Notes: generated from the sequence alone by a model not told the origin. 64,000 nt of DNA from JABDMH01 sp965223165 (GCA_965223165.1 CBDCVQ010000020.1:558001-622000), one strand, 5' to 3'. Positions 15,869-24,559 are shown, counted from the stretch's first letter. Numbers and translations are program-made.

Positions 15869-17812
15869 CTAACCGCCTAATCTGCGAATATTAGTGATAA
15901 AAAGCGAAAGATCCTTCAAAACGGAATAGTCTCGCGCGTAGTGGTAGTCTGCATCACGCCGATGCTGAGATCCCGGCTCTTCCGGCCGTCCCATGGCTAC
16001 CCGCAAGACGCCTGGCCGTAAGCTGGGAAATGTGTCATCCGCGTCCAACGATCCATAGGAGACCCAAGTCTTACTCCCCCGCAGCACGTCAAGAATATTT
16101 CGCAGAAAGGAGGCCTTTTCTCGCACCAGCCAAATCAATAGGGGCGATAGTGTCAGGCATGCCGTGGCTAGGCCGATGTCCAGAAGCCGCTTATGCCGAC
16201 GAGCAGCCGGATCAGCGATGCGATAGTGTATCTCCACGGTATAAAGCTCTCCCGGCAGATTTTTGGACTTGCTCCCGACGACGCTGGCAGACTGCTCAGG
16301 GGCGATCTTGATGTGTAGGTCATCGCCAAGTCGAGTCATCCAGGTCATAATGGCTTTGGCGCTCACATTTTTCGTGCAAAATATCACCTCATTGACATCG
16401 TGAAAGCGACAGATCTGATCCAGATTGGGCAAGCTACCCAACGTGCCGGGATAATCCTGGTCCGAGGGCGATACCACCCCCTGGTAGCGATATCGCTCGG
16501 CATTGCCCTGCATCAAATGCAAAACCCTTTTAGTCTCACCTTGATCCCCCACGATCAAGTATCGTCGAAGATCCGGCTGCAAGAATTGCCATGTGCCACG
16601 CTGCAGCAGTGATAGCAACGCGCGGCTCAAGAGCAGTCCAGCTGCCGCAAGCGGAGCGCTGGCCAGCACCAGGGCTCGGGAGGACCGTAGCATCGGGCCA
16701 AAAAAAGCGTAGCTCACCGCGATCACGGTCCATGCAATCAACCATCCCCTAGCCAAACGTACTCCGTCAAAGGGTCTGTCATATCCCCCGACCATCCACA
16801 GTGACAGGGAGCCTATGGCGCTGTATAGGCCAATGTTGATCGCGATCGAAGAATGCTGGTAGTAGTCCGGATCTCCAAAATACCATCGTGCCCACAGATC
16901 CGAAAAGAGAAGTAAGAGTAACGACACCAGCGCAAGATCCAGTAGCACCACACCATGACGCAGCACCCAACGTTTGGCCAGCGACAGCAGGGCTCTAATG
17001 TTGATCGCCAAGTTTAACAGCACCACCACTGGCAGGCCGACGGAAGCGTAGTGTTTCACACAAAATTGCTTCATCGCTCCATAAAATCGCCGGATGTACT
17101 TCAGCGAGTCTTTGTCGGTGCTCTCGCCTTTAAAGTGCACGATACTCGTCTGCGGGTAATAGAACACCTTGTGTCCTGCCTGCTTGATGCGATAAGACAA
17201 GTCAATATCCTCCCCGTACATAAAGAATTGCTCATCTAGTAGTCCCACCTCCTGCAGGACCGATCTGCGTAAGAGCATGAAGGCACCGGTCAGTACATCA
17301 ACCTCGTTGGTCTGATCCGGGGCAAGATGCCCCATGTAGTAACCGTTGAAACGTGATGACCGGGGAAATAGGTAGGACAGGCCAAAAGCCTTGGAGAATG
17401 CCACCGCCGGACTGGGAAAGCCCCGCTTGGACTCCGGTAGATACTTGCCACTGCCGTCGATCATACGTACACCCAACGCGCCACCATCGGGGTGAGCATC
17501 CATAAAGGAGACGGTTTTTTCGATCGTATCTTCCTCCACCAACGTGTCCGGATTCAACAAGAGCACATATTCGGCTTGAGAATCCCTGATCGCCTGGTTG
17601 TTGGCCTTCGAAAAGCCAGCGTTCTCCTCATTGTATATATAGCGTACCTGGGGAAACTCTGCTGGAACCATCTCCCTGGAACCGTCTGAAGAAGCATTGT
17701 CCACCACAATCACCTCATACGCATGGTCCGTCTTACTCTTGTAGATCGAGATCAGAAGCTGCTGCAGAAAGTACTTCACATTGTAGTTGACAATGATGAT
17801 CGAGAGTTTCAT
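15869..17812 (-). CDS. GT2 glycosyltransferase fused to a membrane, nucleotide-binding and reduced sugar-transferase region
   Basis: A 647-residue protein. Residues 1-270 are a GT2 glycosyltransferase (KLSIIIVNYNVKYF, VVDNASSDGS, LLLNPDT, GAFMLLRR, YGEDIDLSYRIKQAG). About 280-420 is hydrophobic with several membrane segments. Then comes a Rossmann-like segment (RRYLIVGDQGETKRVLHLM) similar to the CoA_binding_3 part of polyprenyl glycosylphosphotransferases, then KRLLDIGLATACLTLSPLLIWL, which resembles the membrane hairpin of that family. The catalytic core (the Lys-Phe-Arg and Pro-Gln-Leu motifs) appears to be missing; only RNILDVLRGSKTWVSYG remains of its end. Likely a polysaccharide glycosyltransferase. 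The ATG at 17812 is preferred over a TTG at 17827. Confidence 0.8.
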   Translation of the reverse strand: MKLSIIIVNYNVKYFLQQLLISIYKSKTDHAYEVIVVDNASSDGSREMVPAEFPQVRYIYNEENAGFSKANNQAIRDSQAEYVLLLNPDTLVEEDTIEKTVSFMDAHPDGGALGVRMIDGSGKYLPESKRGFPSPAVAFSKAFGLSYLFPRSSRFNGYYMGHLAPDQTNEVDVLTGAFMLLRRSVLQEVGLLDEQFFMYGEDIDLSYRIKQAGHKVFYYPQTSIVHFKGESTDKDSLKYIRRFYGAMKQFCVKHYASVGLPVVVLLNLAINIRALLSLAKRWVLRHGVVLLDLALVSLLLLLFSDLWARWYFGDPDYYQHSSIAINIGLYSAIGSLSLWMVGGYDRPFDGVRLARGWLIAWTVIAVSYAFFGPMLRSSRALVLASAPLAAAGLLLSRALLSLLQRGTWQFLQPDLRRYLIVGDQGETKRVLHLMQGNAERYRYQGVVSPSDQDYPGTLGSLPNLDQICRFHDVNEVIFCTKNVSAKAIMTWMTRLGDDLHIKIAPEQSASVVGSKSKNLPGELYTVEIHYRIADPAARRHKRLLDIGLATACLTLSPLLIWLVREKASFLRNILDVLRGSKTWVSYGSLDADDTFPSLRPGVLRVAMGRPEEPGSQHRRDADYHYARDYSVLKDLSLFITNIRRLGG

Positions 17813-17827
17813 CGCAGGTCGTGTCAA

Positions 17828-18442
17828 CTATGATTTGCCGTTGGTCTGGTAGGGCACGCGGGCAATGATGGACCTGCCCAAGGTGATGGCATCGGTATAC
17901 TGAAGCTCGCCGCCGAAAGCCACCCCCCTGGCAATCTGACTGATGGACACTCCCGCCTGCTCGAGCTTTTTGGATATATAGTAGATGGTGGTCTCTCCGT
18001 CTATGGTCGGACTCACTGCCATAATCACCTCACGGATATCTTCTCTTTCGATCCTATCGATCAACTCCTGCACCCGAATGTCTTCCGGACCCACACCCTC
18101 GATAGGTGAGATGACTCCACCCAACACATGGTAAAGACCATTGTATTGCCCGGTTTCTTCGATGGCCATGATATCTTGGATATTCTCCACAATGCACACC
18201 AGCGAGCGCTTTCGCGTGTGATCCTTGCAGATATCACAAGTATTTGAGTCAGAGAGATTGAAGCAGCTGTCACAATGGCGAATATCATCCATCAGTTGCA
18301 ACGACTGGCGGAGGCGATCCCGTCTTTCGGTCGGTTGATTAAGCAAATGAAGAGCCATGCGTAGTGCGCTTTTCCGCCCAATACCCGGCAACTCGGCAAA
18401 GGCGTCCACTACTTGCTCCAGCAACCTCGACTGTACCTTCAT
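17828..18442 (-). CDS. recR: Recombination mediator protein RecR
   Basis: Works with RecO in loading RecA at gaps. The 204 residues show the helix-hairpin-helix start (LPGIGRKSALRMALHLL), a four-cysteine zinc site (C57, C60, C69, C72) and a Toprim domain (LVCIVENIQDIMAIEETGQYNGLYHVLGG, followed by EVIMAVSPTIDGETT). Length and layout are standard. The gene lies directly upstream of the GT2 gene on the same strand with essentially no gap, so they are probably co-transcribed. Confidence 0.95.
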   Translation of the reverse strand: MKVQSRLLEQVVDAFAELPGIGRKSALRMALHLLNQPTERRDRLRQSLQLMDDIRHCDSCFNLSDSNTCDICKDHTRKRSLVCIVENIQDIMAIEETGQYNGLYHVLGGVISPIEGVGPEDIRVQELIDRIEREDIREVIMAVSPTIDGETTIYYISKKLEQAGVSISQIARGVAFGGELQYTDAITLGRSIIARVPYQTNGKS

Positions 18443-18518
18443 GACGTGGTAAAAATACAGAAATAGTAGGTGGACCGAGATCGGATCTACTTGTACTGCC
18501 GACCTGGCAAGCTACCGT

Positions 18519-18526
18519 TATGTTTG
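18519..18526 (+). promoter_or_regulatory. Probable -7 element for pdhC
   Basis: TATGTTTG matches TAnnTTTG and lies 35 bases before the pdhC ATG. A TTG at 18491-18493 is 25 bases upstream, slightly longer than the usual spacing. Confidence 0.45.
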
Positions 18527-18561
18527 TTAATTTAGCAGCTTGCTTTAAAAACCGGTAAGCA

Positions 18562-19824
18562 ATGGCAGAAGTGATTAGAATGCCCAGACTCAGTGATACC
18601 ATGGAGGAGGGCGTCATCGTAGAGTGGCTGAAGAAAGAAGGAGATCCTGTGGAGCCGGGCGATATCTTGGCTGAGGTGGAGACCGACAAAGCCACGATGG
18701 AGCTGGAGAACTATCATGAAGGCGTCCTATTGCACATTGGCGTCAAGGAGGGCGCCGTGCCTGTCAACGGTATCCTAGCCGTCATCGGCGAAGAAGGAGA
18801 GGACTACGCAGAGGCGTTGGCACAAGCCAGCAAGGACGCACCAGCAGCAGCGCCAGTGGAAGTTTCCGCATCGACGAGCACTGACGCGGGTTCCGCTTCC
18901 GTGGGGCAAACCCAGGAGGTACCGTCAAACGGGGAGTCCTCTTCGGCTTCTGTTCTTGCGACCACGGATGGCCGAATCAAAGCCTCACCATTGGCCAAGA
19001 AGATGGCGATGGATGCCGGCGTCGAGCTAGGCCAGATTAAGGGCTCGGGTGAGCATGGCAGAGTCGTCAAGCGAGATGTACTGCAATACATCGAATCCGG
19101 TGCCAGTCGAGCTTCGACCCCTGAAGTATCTGCCAGTCCTGCCGGTGTAAGTGAGGACCTTCCCGTCTCACAGATGCGAAAAGTCATAGCCCGGCGACTG
19201 AGTGAGAGCAAGTTTTCTGCTCCGCACTTTTATGTCACGGTGGAAATAGAAATGTCTCGGGCCATGGAAGCTCGCAAAGCGCTGAATGAAGAAGCCCCAC
19301 CAAAGATATCTTTCAACGATCTCATTGTCAAAGCTACTGCCGCGGCCCTACGCCGCCATCCAAAGATCAATGCCAGCTGGCTGGGTGATCGCATCCGGGT
19401 GCATGGCGATGTGCATGTGGGGGTAGCCGTGGCGGTGGAAGATGGACTGATGGTGCCCGTCGTTAGACATGCCGACCGTAAATCTTTGTCCCAGATCAAC
19501 TCGGAGGTGAAAGAGCTGGCTGGGCGCGCTCGTGAACGCAAGCTGCAGCCTGCCGAGATGCAGGGCAATACCTTCACTATATCAAATCTTGGCATGTTTG
19601 GGGTCGACGAGTTTACGGCCATTATTAATCCACCGGATGCATGCATACTGGCGGTCGGATCGATTGTCCCAAAGCCCATTGTGGCAGATGGCTCGATCCA
19701 GGTGGGGAATATTTTGAAGGTCACGCTATCCAGCGATCACCGAGTCGTGGATGGAGCCATGGCTGCCCAATTTCTACAGACCCTGCGCAGCTTCTTGGAG
19801 AATCCAATCACTCTGCTGCGATAG
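18562..19824 (+). CDS. pdhC: Dihydrolipoamide acetyltransferase (pyruvate dehydrogenase E2)
   Basis: A 420-residue 2-oxoacid dehydrogenase E2. Lipoyl domain at 1-78 with lipoylated K43 in ETDKATME; an Ala/Ser/Pro-rich linker; the E1/E3-binding domain at about 130-170 (ASPLAKKMAMDAGVELGQ); then the catalytic domain with the active-site motif SSDHRVVDGA (H393, D397). The opening IRMPRLSDTMEEGVIVEW is of the pyruvate dehydrogenase type. No E1 or E3 gene lies in this window. The gene is monocistronic here and convergent with the OmpA-family gene; a perfect 7-bp hairpin (CCATCGC-GTT-GCGATGG, 19841-19857) follows the stop but has no T-run. Confidence 0.93.
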   Translation: MAEVIRMPRLSDTMEEGVIVEWLKKEGDPVEPGDILAEVETDKATMELENYHEGVLLHIGVKEGAVPVNGILAVIGEEGEDYAEALAQASKDAPAAAPVEVSASTSTDAGSASVGQTQEVPSNGESSSASVLATTDGRIKASPLAKKMAMDAGVELGQIKGSGEHGRVVKRDVLQYIESGASRASTPEVSASPAGVSEDLPVSQMRKVIARRLSESKFSAPHFYVTVEIEMSRAMEARKALNEEAPPKISFNDLIVKATAAALRRHPKINASWLGDRIRVHGDVHVGVAVAVEDGLMVPVVRHADRKSLSQINSEVKELAGRARERKLQPAEMQGNTFTISNLGMFGVDEFTAIINPPDACILAVGSIVPKPIVADGSIQVGNILKVTLSSDHRVVDGAMAAQFLQTLRSFLENPITLLR

Positions 19825-19957
19825 GACCGCCGCCAGCTATCCATCGCGTTGCGATGGGAGATCTAAGAAAGACGTTTCGCTTTGCCCCAAATCAAAAAAG
19901 GCCACCGAATTACTCGACAGCCTCTCTTGATCGTTATCTCTTCTCAGTACTACTAGT

Positions 19958-19976
19958 TAGTAGATCTTCGCATTAG
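19958..19976. repeat. Solo end of the CTAG-repeat family, copy D
   Basis: TAGTAGATCTTCGCATTAG is identical over 19 bases to the reverse complement of the right end of copy B, but no second end is found nearby. The outer four bases are TTAG rather than CTAG, with a CTAG just before it at 19953-19956. The stop codon of the minus-strand OmpA-family gene (19973-19975) lies inside it. Confidence 0.75.
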
Positions 19977-21760
19977 TAGCCCGAGTTTCTGTTTCCACTA
20001 TACTTAGGTCCCGGACGAGAAGAACCCGGTGTTCCAGCACCTGCATCCGGACCATCGGGCTCGGGCGCCTCCACATCGTCAGCCGATGCGATAGAAAACT
20101 CGACCCGGCGATTTAGGTACTGCTGCATCTCTTGCTGCTTGGTGATTGCGTGTGAATCCGGCAAGTCATCAATGAGCGGATTGCCCTCGCCTCCATATTG
20201 GATGATAAATCTTTGTCGAGGCAGATCATATCGAGACATGAGGTACTCGACAGCGGCCTTGGCTCTACGATACGAGAGTACCACATTGTAGTCATCGGGA
20301 TTTCGCAAGTCGGTAAAGCCCTTCGCCACCACATTGAGATTCGGATGCTGACGCATGACAGTGGCAATGTGGTGCAGCTGGCCATAAAACTCCGGTTTGA
20401 CGTAGTACTTGTCCAAGTCAAAGTGGATCATCGGCAGGAACCAATTGGTGCGGATATTACTAATCTTTTGGTTGACGATGGTGTTGACCTCGTCTTCGTC
20501 CAGGTAGCCAGGATCCGGCACCTGAGCCACCCCGCTGGCATCTACATCATAACCAGCGACGGAATGAGGCTCGGCATCCTGATAGTCGGGCACACCGTCA
20601 CCATCGCTGTCAAGTACGATGCCTCGAGTATCCACAGGAGCTCCCTCCGGGCTGTTGATCTCCTGATCCAGCATGTCAATGACGCCATCGCCATCCGTAT
20701 CGGTCAGATCAAGTATCGGCCGTGCCTTTACTTCAGCCAAGTCGTTCATAGCTCCGTTGAGCGGATTGAGCCAGTAGAGCGGTTCGGTCTTCTGGCTGAA
20801 ATCTCCCAGATTTATACCCAGGCGAAGGCTCATATAGTGTGGAATGTCCAGGTTATTACTCTCGTCAAACTGCGAGCGGTATTCAAAACCGTCGTACAGA
20901 TCGCTATCGGAGATTACAATCTGATACTCGAGTCCCAGATTGACGCGCTTGCTCAGTTTTCTGGACAAACCCATGCCAAAATTCACATGCGGGATCACGG
21001 TCTTATCATCACCTAGCGCACTGATCTTGTCCTCTACGCCACCGTCGGTCTCTCGATCTCCGTCCAGCAAGTCTTTCAATCGATCTCTGGCTTCCTTACG
21101 ATCACCTTTAGATCCTAGATCCAACCCACTAGTGACACTCGAGAAATTGTACAATGAGTTTCCATTGAGCAGGTCCACCTTGGCACTGGGTATGTTTAAG
21201 CCCAACCCTACGACGGCATAGGCATTCCACCGATTTCTTTCCTGATGAAACAATAGATTACCGATGTTAAGGACCGCTTCAAAGCTCCCTCCTACGATAG
21301 ATGTCTTGTAATTCCGATGGATAGCCTGGCCACTTTCTACGTAGCCAGAAATAGCACTCCCTCTATTCTGGGCAAAAAGTCTCTCGACGGCCAACACATT
21401 GGCACTCTGAGGTCGAGCATCCAGGCCGGTCGACTGTGTATACCAACCATCCAGCCTAAAAGAAAGCGTGTAGTTGATCGCCTTACGTAGATGCAAACCA
21501 AAACCATACCCGGCAGCAAATGGGGCTTCTACATCCCCGGAAATAAAGGAATAGCCGGTGTGAATGCCTAGCTCCCACATACTTTTGGGCTTGGCGGAAT
21601 ACGGGTACTGGCCATCCCTCCACCGCTTGTTCTGGTCAGGATCGGCAGTCATATCATCCTCGACGGTGGGTGTCGAGAAAGTGTCGTCCTGAGAAAATGT
21701 CATTTGGCTAATGAGAAGTGAAAAAATAAAAAATAGAACAGTTCTTGACTTCAGTGACAT
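19973..21760 (-). CDS. OmpA-family outer-membrane protein with thrombospondin type-3-like repeats
   Basis: About 595 residues. A signal peptide (MSLKSRTVLFFIFSLLISQMTFSQ) is followed by a predicted N-terminal beta-barrel (residues ~40-340, glycine/aromatic strand pattern), two calcium-binding-like segments (DTDGDGVIDMLDQ and DSDGDGVPDYQDAEP), and a C-terminal OmpA domain (VVAKGFTDLRNPDDYNVVLSYRRAKAAVEYL; NRRVEFSI) that binds peptidoglycan. The start is the ATG at 21760; a GTG at 21796 would add a poorer leader and sit next to the transcription start. The stop codon lies within a solo repeat end. A strong promoter lies upstream at 21811-21841. Confidence 0.85.
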   Translation of the reverse strand: MSLKSRTVLFFIFSLLISQMTFSQDDTFSTPTVEDDMTADPDQNKRWRDGQYPYSAKPKSMWELGIHTGYSFISGDVEAPFAAGYGFGLHLRKAINYTLSFRLDGWYTQSTGLDARPQSANVLAVERLFAQNRGSAISGYVESGQAIHRNYKTSIVGGSFEAVLNIGNLLFHQERNRWNAYAVVGLGLNIPSAKVDLLNGNSLYNFSSVTSGLDLGSKGDRKEARDRLKDLLDGDRETDGGVEDKISALGDDKTVIPHVNFGMGLSRKLSKRVNLGLEYQIVISDSDLYDGFEYRSQFDESNNLDIPHYMSLRLGINLGDFSQKTEPLYWLNPLNGAMNDLAEVKARPILDLTDTDGDGVIDMLDQEINSPEGAPVDTRGIVLDSDGDGVPDYQDAEPHSVAGYDVDASGVAQVPDPGYLDEDEVNTIVNQKISNIRTNWFLPMIHFDLDKYYVKPEFYGQLHHIATVMRQHPNLNVVAKGFTDLRNPDDYNVVLSYRRAKAAVEYLMSRYDLPRQRFIIQYGGEGNPLIDDLPDSHAITKQQEMQQYLNRRVEFSIASADDVEAPEPDGPDAGAGTPGSSRPGPKYSGNRNSGY

Positions 21761-21810
21761 AAGGGATAACGATTTAACTGGTTCAAAATATTTCACTACT
21801 CTCCCCTCAA

Positions 21811-21841
21811 CAAAAATATCTAATTTTTACCGGCCCGCAAA
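21811..21841 (-). promoter_or_regulatory. Promoter of the OmpA-family gene
   Basis: On the minus strand: TTTG (21838-21841), 19 bases, then TATTTTTG (21811-21818). Both boxes and the spacing fit the Bacteroidota consensus. The leader to the ATG at 21760 would be about 45 bases. Confidence 0.65.
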
Positions 21842-21925
21842 CATTCTGTTTCTTTTTTGGGGAGGCTCAAGAAGGAGCTCACTTTCTCCATATACATTAT
21901 AAAAAAAGATTATATTTTTGGCATT

Positions 21926-23005
21926 ATGAATGACCAAATTATGTCCACACCTATCGAAGTTATTCGCACGGAAACCGACTATCCCGATGCAAGCTTTGAC
22001 ACTTGCGCAAGTGGTGCTTGTGAAGTTCAGGTAGTGACCAAAGATCGGGCACTGGCGGAGAAGCTGGCCGATCAGATGCACCACCTCAACCTCGCGTTTG
22101 ACACCATTGCCGGCTTTAGCGTGGGATTTGTAAGTAAACACATTACTGACATCATCCCGATAGTGTTGCAGTCTCAGAAAAAACAGTCCGTTATCATCTA
22201 TGTCGGTGAGGATCAGAGCTCAACTAAAGCCGTTTTCGACGCTTTCCAACTGGCCGAAGAACCGTTTAGTATGACCCTGATTCAGTCTTGCGCTGCTCGC
22301 AAGAACTCCTTGGATACATGCCTCATGGATCTAAGAGAGCCTTGGCTGCTCGGCATGTACCTTTTGGCTACACAGGCCAGCCATACTGACACCAAGGCTT
22401 TAGCAGCGTTCGAGCATAGAGGCCTGAAGGCCACCCGACTAGCAACCCTGAGAGCCGAGCTGGGCGCGTGCGAGCCCGACATACGTGAGTCGGATGTGTG
22501 CTCGGTGAGCCTCAACGCCCTGCGTTTTAGTGATGCCCCCTTTCAATCGGGTACATCACCGGTGGGTCTGACCGCGGAGGAACTCTGTCAACTCTCCTAC
22601 TACGCCGGTCGGAGTGATAGAAACAGAGTGCTATCCATCCATGATCTGAAGCTGCGCAAGAAGGATCTGTCTCTGGCAGCCAGCCTCTTGGCGGAGGTGA
22701 TCTGGTACTACATGTGGGGCCTCAATCATCGCAGACGTGTCGGCTCAAAAGCTATATCCAGTATGAAACAATACTTAATTGAGGGGCAGGTCAATGGAGA
22801 CAACCTCGTGTTTCTCAAGGACGAAGGGGAGCAAAAGTGGTGGCTAAAACAGCCTATGGATCACCCTTACGTATCCAAGAAGTTCCCGGTCATCGCGTGT
22901 GACTACCATGACTACGAGTACACCGCCCAGCACCACGCGCTCTCCGACCGACTGACCGAGCGTATGAGCGTGCTAGGTGCCTTGGCCCTGCGACAACCAA
23001 GCTAG
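21926..23005 (+). CDS. Arginase/formimidoylglutamase-family protein with degenerate metal motifs
   Basis: About 359 residues. The C-terminal two thirds align with a Bacteroidota ureohydrolase-like family: GTSPVGLTAEELCQLSYYAG, AEVIWYYMWGLNHRR, EQKWWLKQPM and IACDYHDYEYT appear in the family's order. The arginase metal sites are not intact: the GGDHS position reads VGEDQS (from G94) and the SxDxDxxDP position reads SLNALRFSDAP (S195, N197), and no DAHxD motif is seen. Catalysis is therefore unlikely; a structural or binding role is possible. The ATG at 21926 is preferred (an ATG at 21941 is also possible). The TAG stop is supplied by the CTAG end of repeat copy E. Confidence 0.65.
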   Translation: MNDQIMSTPIEVIRTETDYPDASFDTCASGACEVQVVTKDRALAEKLADQMHHLNLAFDTIAGFSVGFVSKHITDIIPIVLQSQKKQSVIIYVGEDQSSTKAVFDAFQLAEEPFSMTLIQSCAARKNSLDTCLMDLREPWLLGMYLLATQASHTDTKALAAFEHRGLKATRLATLRAELGACEPDIRESDVCSVSLNALRFSDAPFQSGTSPVGLTAEELCQLSYYAGRSDRNRVLSIHDLKLRKKDLSLAASLLAEVIWYYMWGLNHRRRVGSKAISSMKQYLIEGQVNGDNLVFLKDEGEQKWWLKQPMDHPYVSKKFPVIACDYHDYEYTAQHHALSDRLTERMSVLGALALRQPS

Positions 23006-23219
23006 TAGAGTTTCGCTTTTTTAATCCTGTTGTCAATTCTAATGTCTTGGGTCCGCATACTGCGTGGCAAAGCCTCGCCATAGCCACCCACCTGCTGTCG
23101 CGGTTCCCTCACTTGTCGCATGGTCATGCTCGACCACTACGTGATCGTTCGGTCATGCCTCGTCTGCGAACAAAATCCTATTAAAACCATTCAACATATC
23201 TAGCACGATAATTTACTAG
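23002..23219. repeat. CTAG-bounded palindromic repeat, copy E (full length)
   Basis: A 218-bp element exactly filling the space between two convergent genes. Its left CTAG contains the TAG stop of the arginase-like gene and its right CTAG contains the TAG stop of murF. It aligns with copy B throughout, but its ends have drifted (left ...TTTCGCTTTTTTAAT, right ...AGCACGATAATTTACTAG). Confidence 0.9.
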
Positions 23220-24559
23220 CAGGCCCTGGTGAGCTCGTCCAGGATACGCTCTAGCTGAAGGCCTCGAGAGCCCTTTAAGAGAAGTTGGCAGCCGGCTAGC
23301 TCCAAGTTGCCAAGGTATCGACCCGCTGATGTACTGTCATCAAATACTAAGACGCCATTGATCTGAGGATAGGATGGGACAAGGGCCGTATAGGCGGACC
23401 CCACTAGTATCACCGATTCCAGTCCCTCCATTTGCGCTACCCGTTCCAGCACTTCCTGGTGCAATTCCTCAGATCGGTGACCCAGCTCAAGCATGTCTCC
23501 CAGCACCAGGACTTTGCGAGAAGAGGTGATGCTGTCAAAGAAGTTGAGAGCGGCCAACACGCTCTGCGGATTTGCATTATAGGCGTCCAAATACACCTTA
23601 GCTCCCCCAATTTCCATGAGCTGTGAGCGATTGTTGGCAGGTTGGTAAGTCTCCAAGCCCTCTCTGATGCAATCGCCGCCAACGTGGAACAGTATGCCAA
23701 CCGCGATGGCGCACAGCACGTTATTCTCATTATGTGATCCGAACAGTTGCGTCCGAATCTTCCAATGGTCATCATCTACCGTCAGCATCAACTGCACGAA
23801 TGGGTCGGGGACACCAAATTGGACTTGCCATCCTGACGCTGAATGGTCGGCCGACCCGTCACGACTAAACCGAAAGACTTGTCTCAATCTGGCAATCTCG
23901 GGCCGGCCCAGCGAAGCTTCGGCCCCATTAACCAAACAGGTTCCCTGTGTCCGATCCAAATATTGGTAGAGCTCAAACTTGGCTCTTGCCACATTTCCAG
24001 CCGACCCAAATCCTTCCAGATGAGCGGTGCCAATGTTGGTAATCAGGCCATGCGTGGGATTGGCGAGATGACAGAGCCAGTCGATCTCGCCCACCTGATT
24101 TGCACCCATCTCGATGACAGCAATCTCTGTCTTCCTAGGCATGGAAAGTAGGGTCAAGGGCACTCCCAGGTGGTTATTGAAATTGCCCTTGGTCCAATGT
24201 GTCTCACACTGCTGTGACAATACGCCAGCCACCAGCTCCTTGGTCGTGGTCTTGCCATTTGAGCCTGTGATTGCGAGTATCGGTATGTCAAAGCTATCGC
24301 GGTACCGGCGGGCGAGCCTTTGCAGGGCGGTCAGCGTGTTGGGTACAAAGCTGCAGTAAGGGTGCTTGGATAGCGACGGTCGATCAACTATACAGTGCGA
24401 AGCACCGGCATCCAATGCAGCCTGTACATAATCGTTGCCATCAAAGCGGTCACCCCGAATGGCAAAGAAGAGTTCTCCCGATTTCAGGGTTCGACTATCT
24501 ATCGAAACGCCCGAAGACTGTATAAACCGGTCATAGAGAGTTTGGATCCTCACCATCAT
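23216..24559 (-). CDS. murF: UDP-N-acetylmuramoyl-tripeptide--D-alanyl-D-alanine ligase
   Basis: Adds D-Ala-D-Ala to UDP-MurNAc-tripeptide, the last cytoplasmic step of the peptidoglycan precursor. Seen: SIDSRTLKSGELFFAIRGDRFDGND at the N-terminus, the ATP loop ITGSNGKTTTKELV, NFNNHLGVPLTLL, VIEMGANQVGEIDWL, and DAYNANPQSV in the C-terminal part. Two adjacent ATGs at 24559 and 24556 follow AAAGG; a longer frame to 24613 starts upstream of that site. It lies next to gldJ, a neighbour pair known in Bacteroidota. The stop codon is given by repeat copy E. Confidence 0.94.
   Translation of the reverse strand: MMVRIQTLYDRFIQSSGVSIDSRTLKSGELFFAIRGDRFDGNDYVQAALDAGASHCIVDRPSLSKHPYCSFVPNTLTALQRLARRYRDSFDIPILAITGSNGKTTTKELVAGVLSQQCETHWTKGNFNNHLGVPLTLLSMPRKTEIAVIEMGANQVGEIDWLCHLANPTHGLITNIGTAHLEGFGSAGNVARAKFELYQYLDRTQGTCLVNGAEASLGRPEIARLRQVFRFSRDGSADHSASGWQVQFGVPDPFVQLMLTVDDDHWKIRTQLFGSHNENNVLCAIAVGILFHVGGDCIREGLETYQPANNRSQLMEIGGAKVYLDAYNANPQSVLAALNFFDSITSSRKVLVLGDMLELGHRSEELHQEVLERVAQMEGLESVILVGSAYTALVPSYPQINGVLVFDDSTSAGRYLGNLELAGCQLLLKGSRGLQLERILDELTRAC

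Noticed and set aside
19841..19857. Perfect hairpin after pdhC as an intrinsic terminator
   Set aside because: Stem is good but no T-run follows on either strand, so it is mentioned only in the pdhC entry.
236..23219. CRISPR array
   Set aside because: The repeats are far apart, over 100 bp long and palindromic, with no regular spacers and no cas genes.
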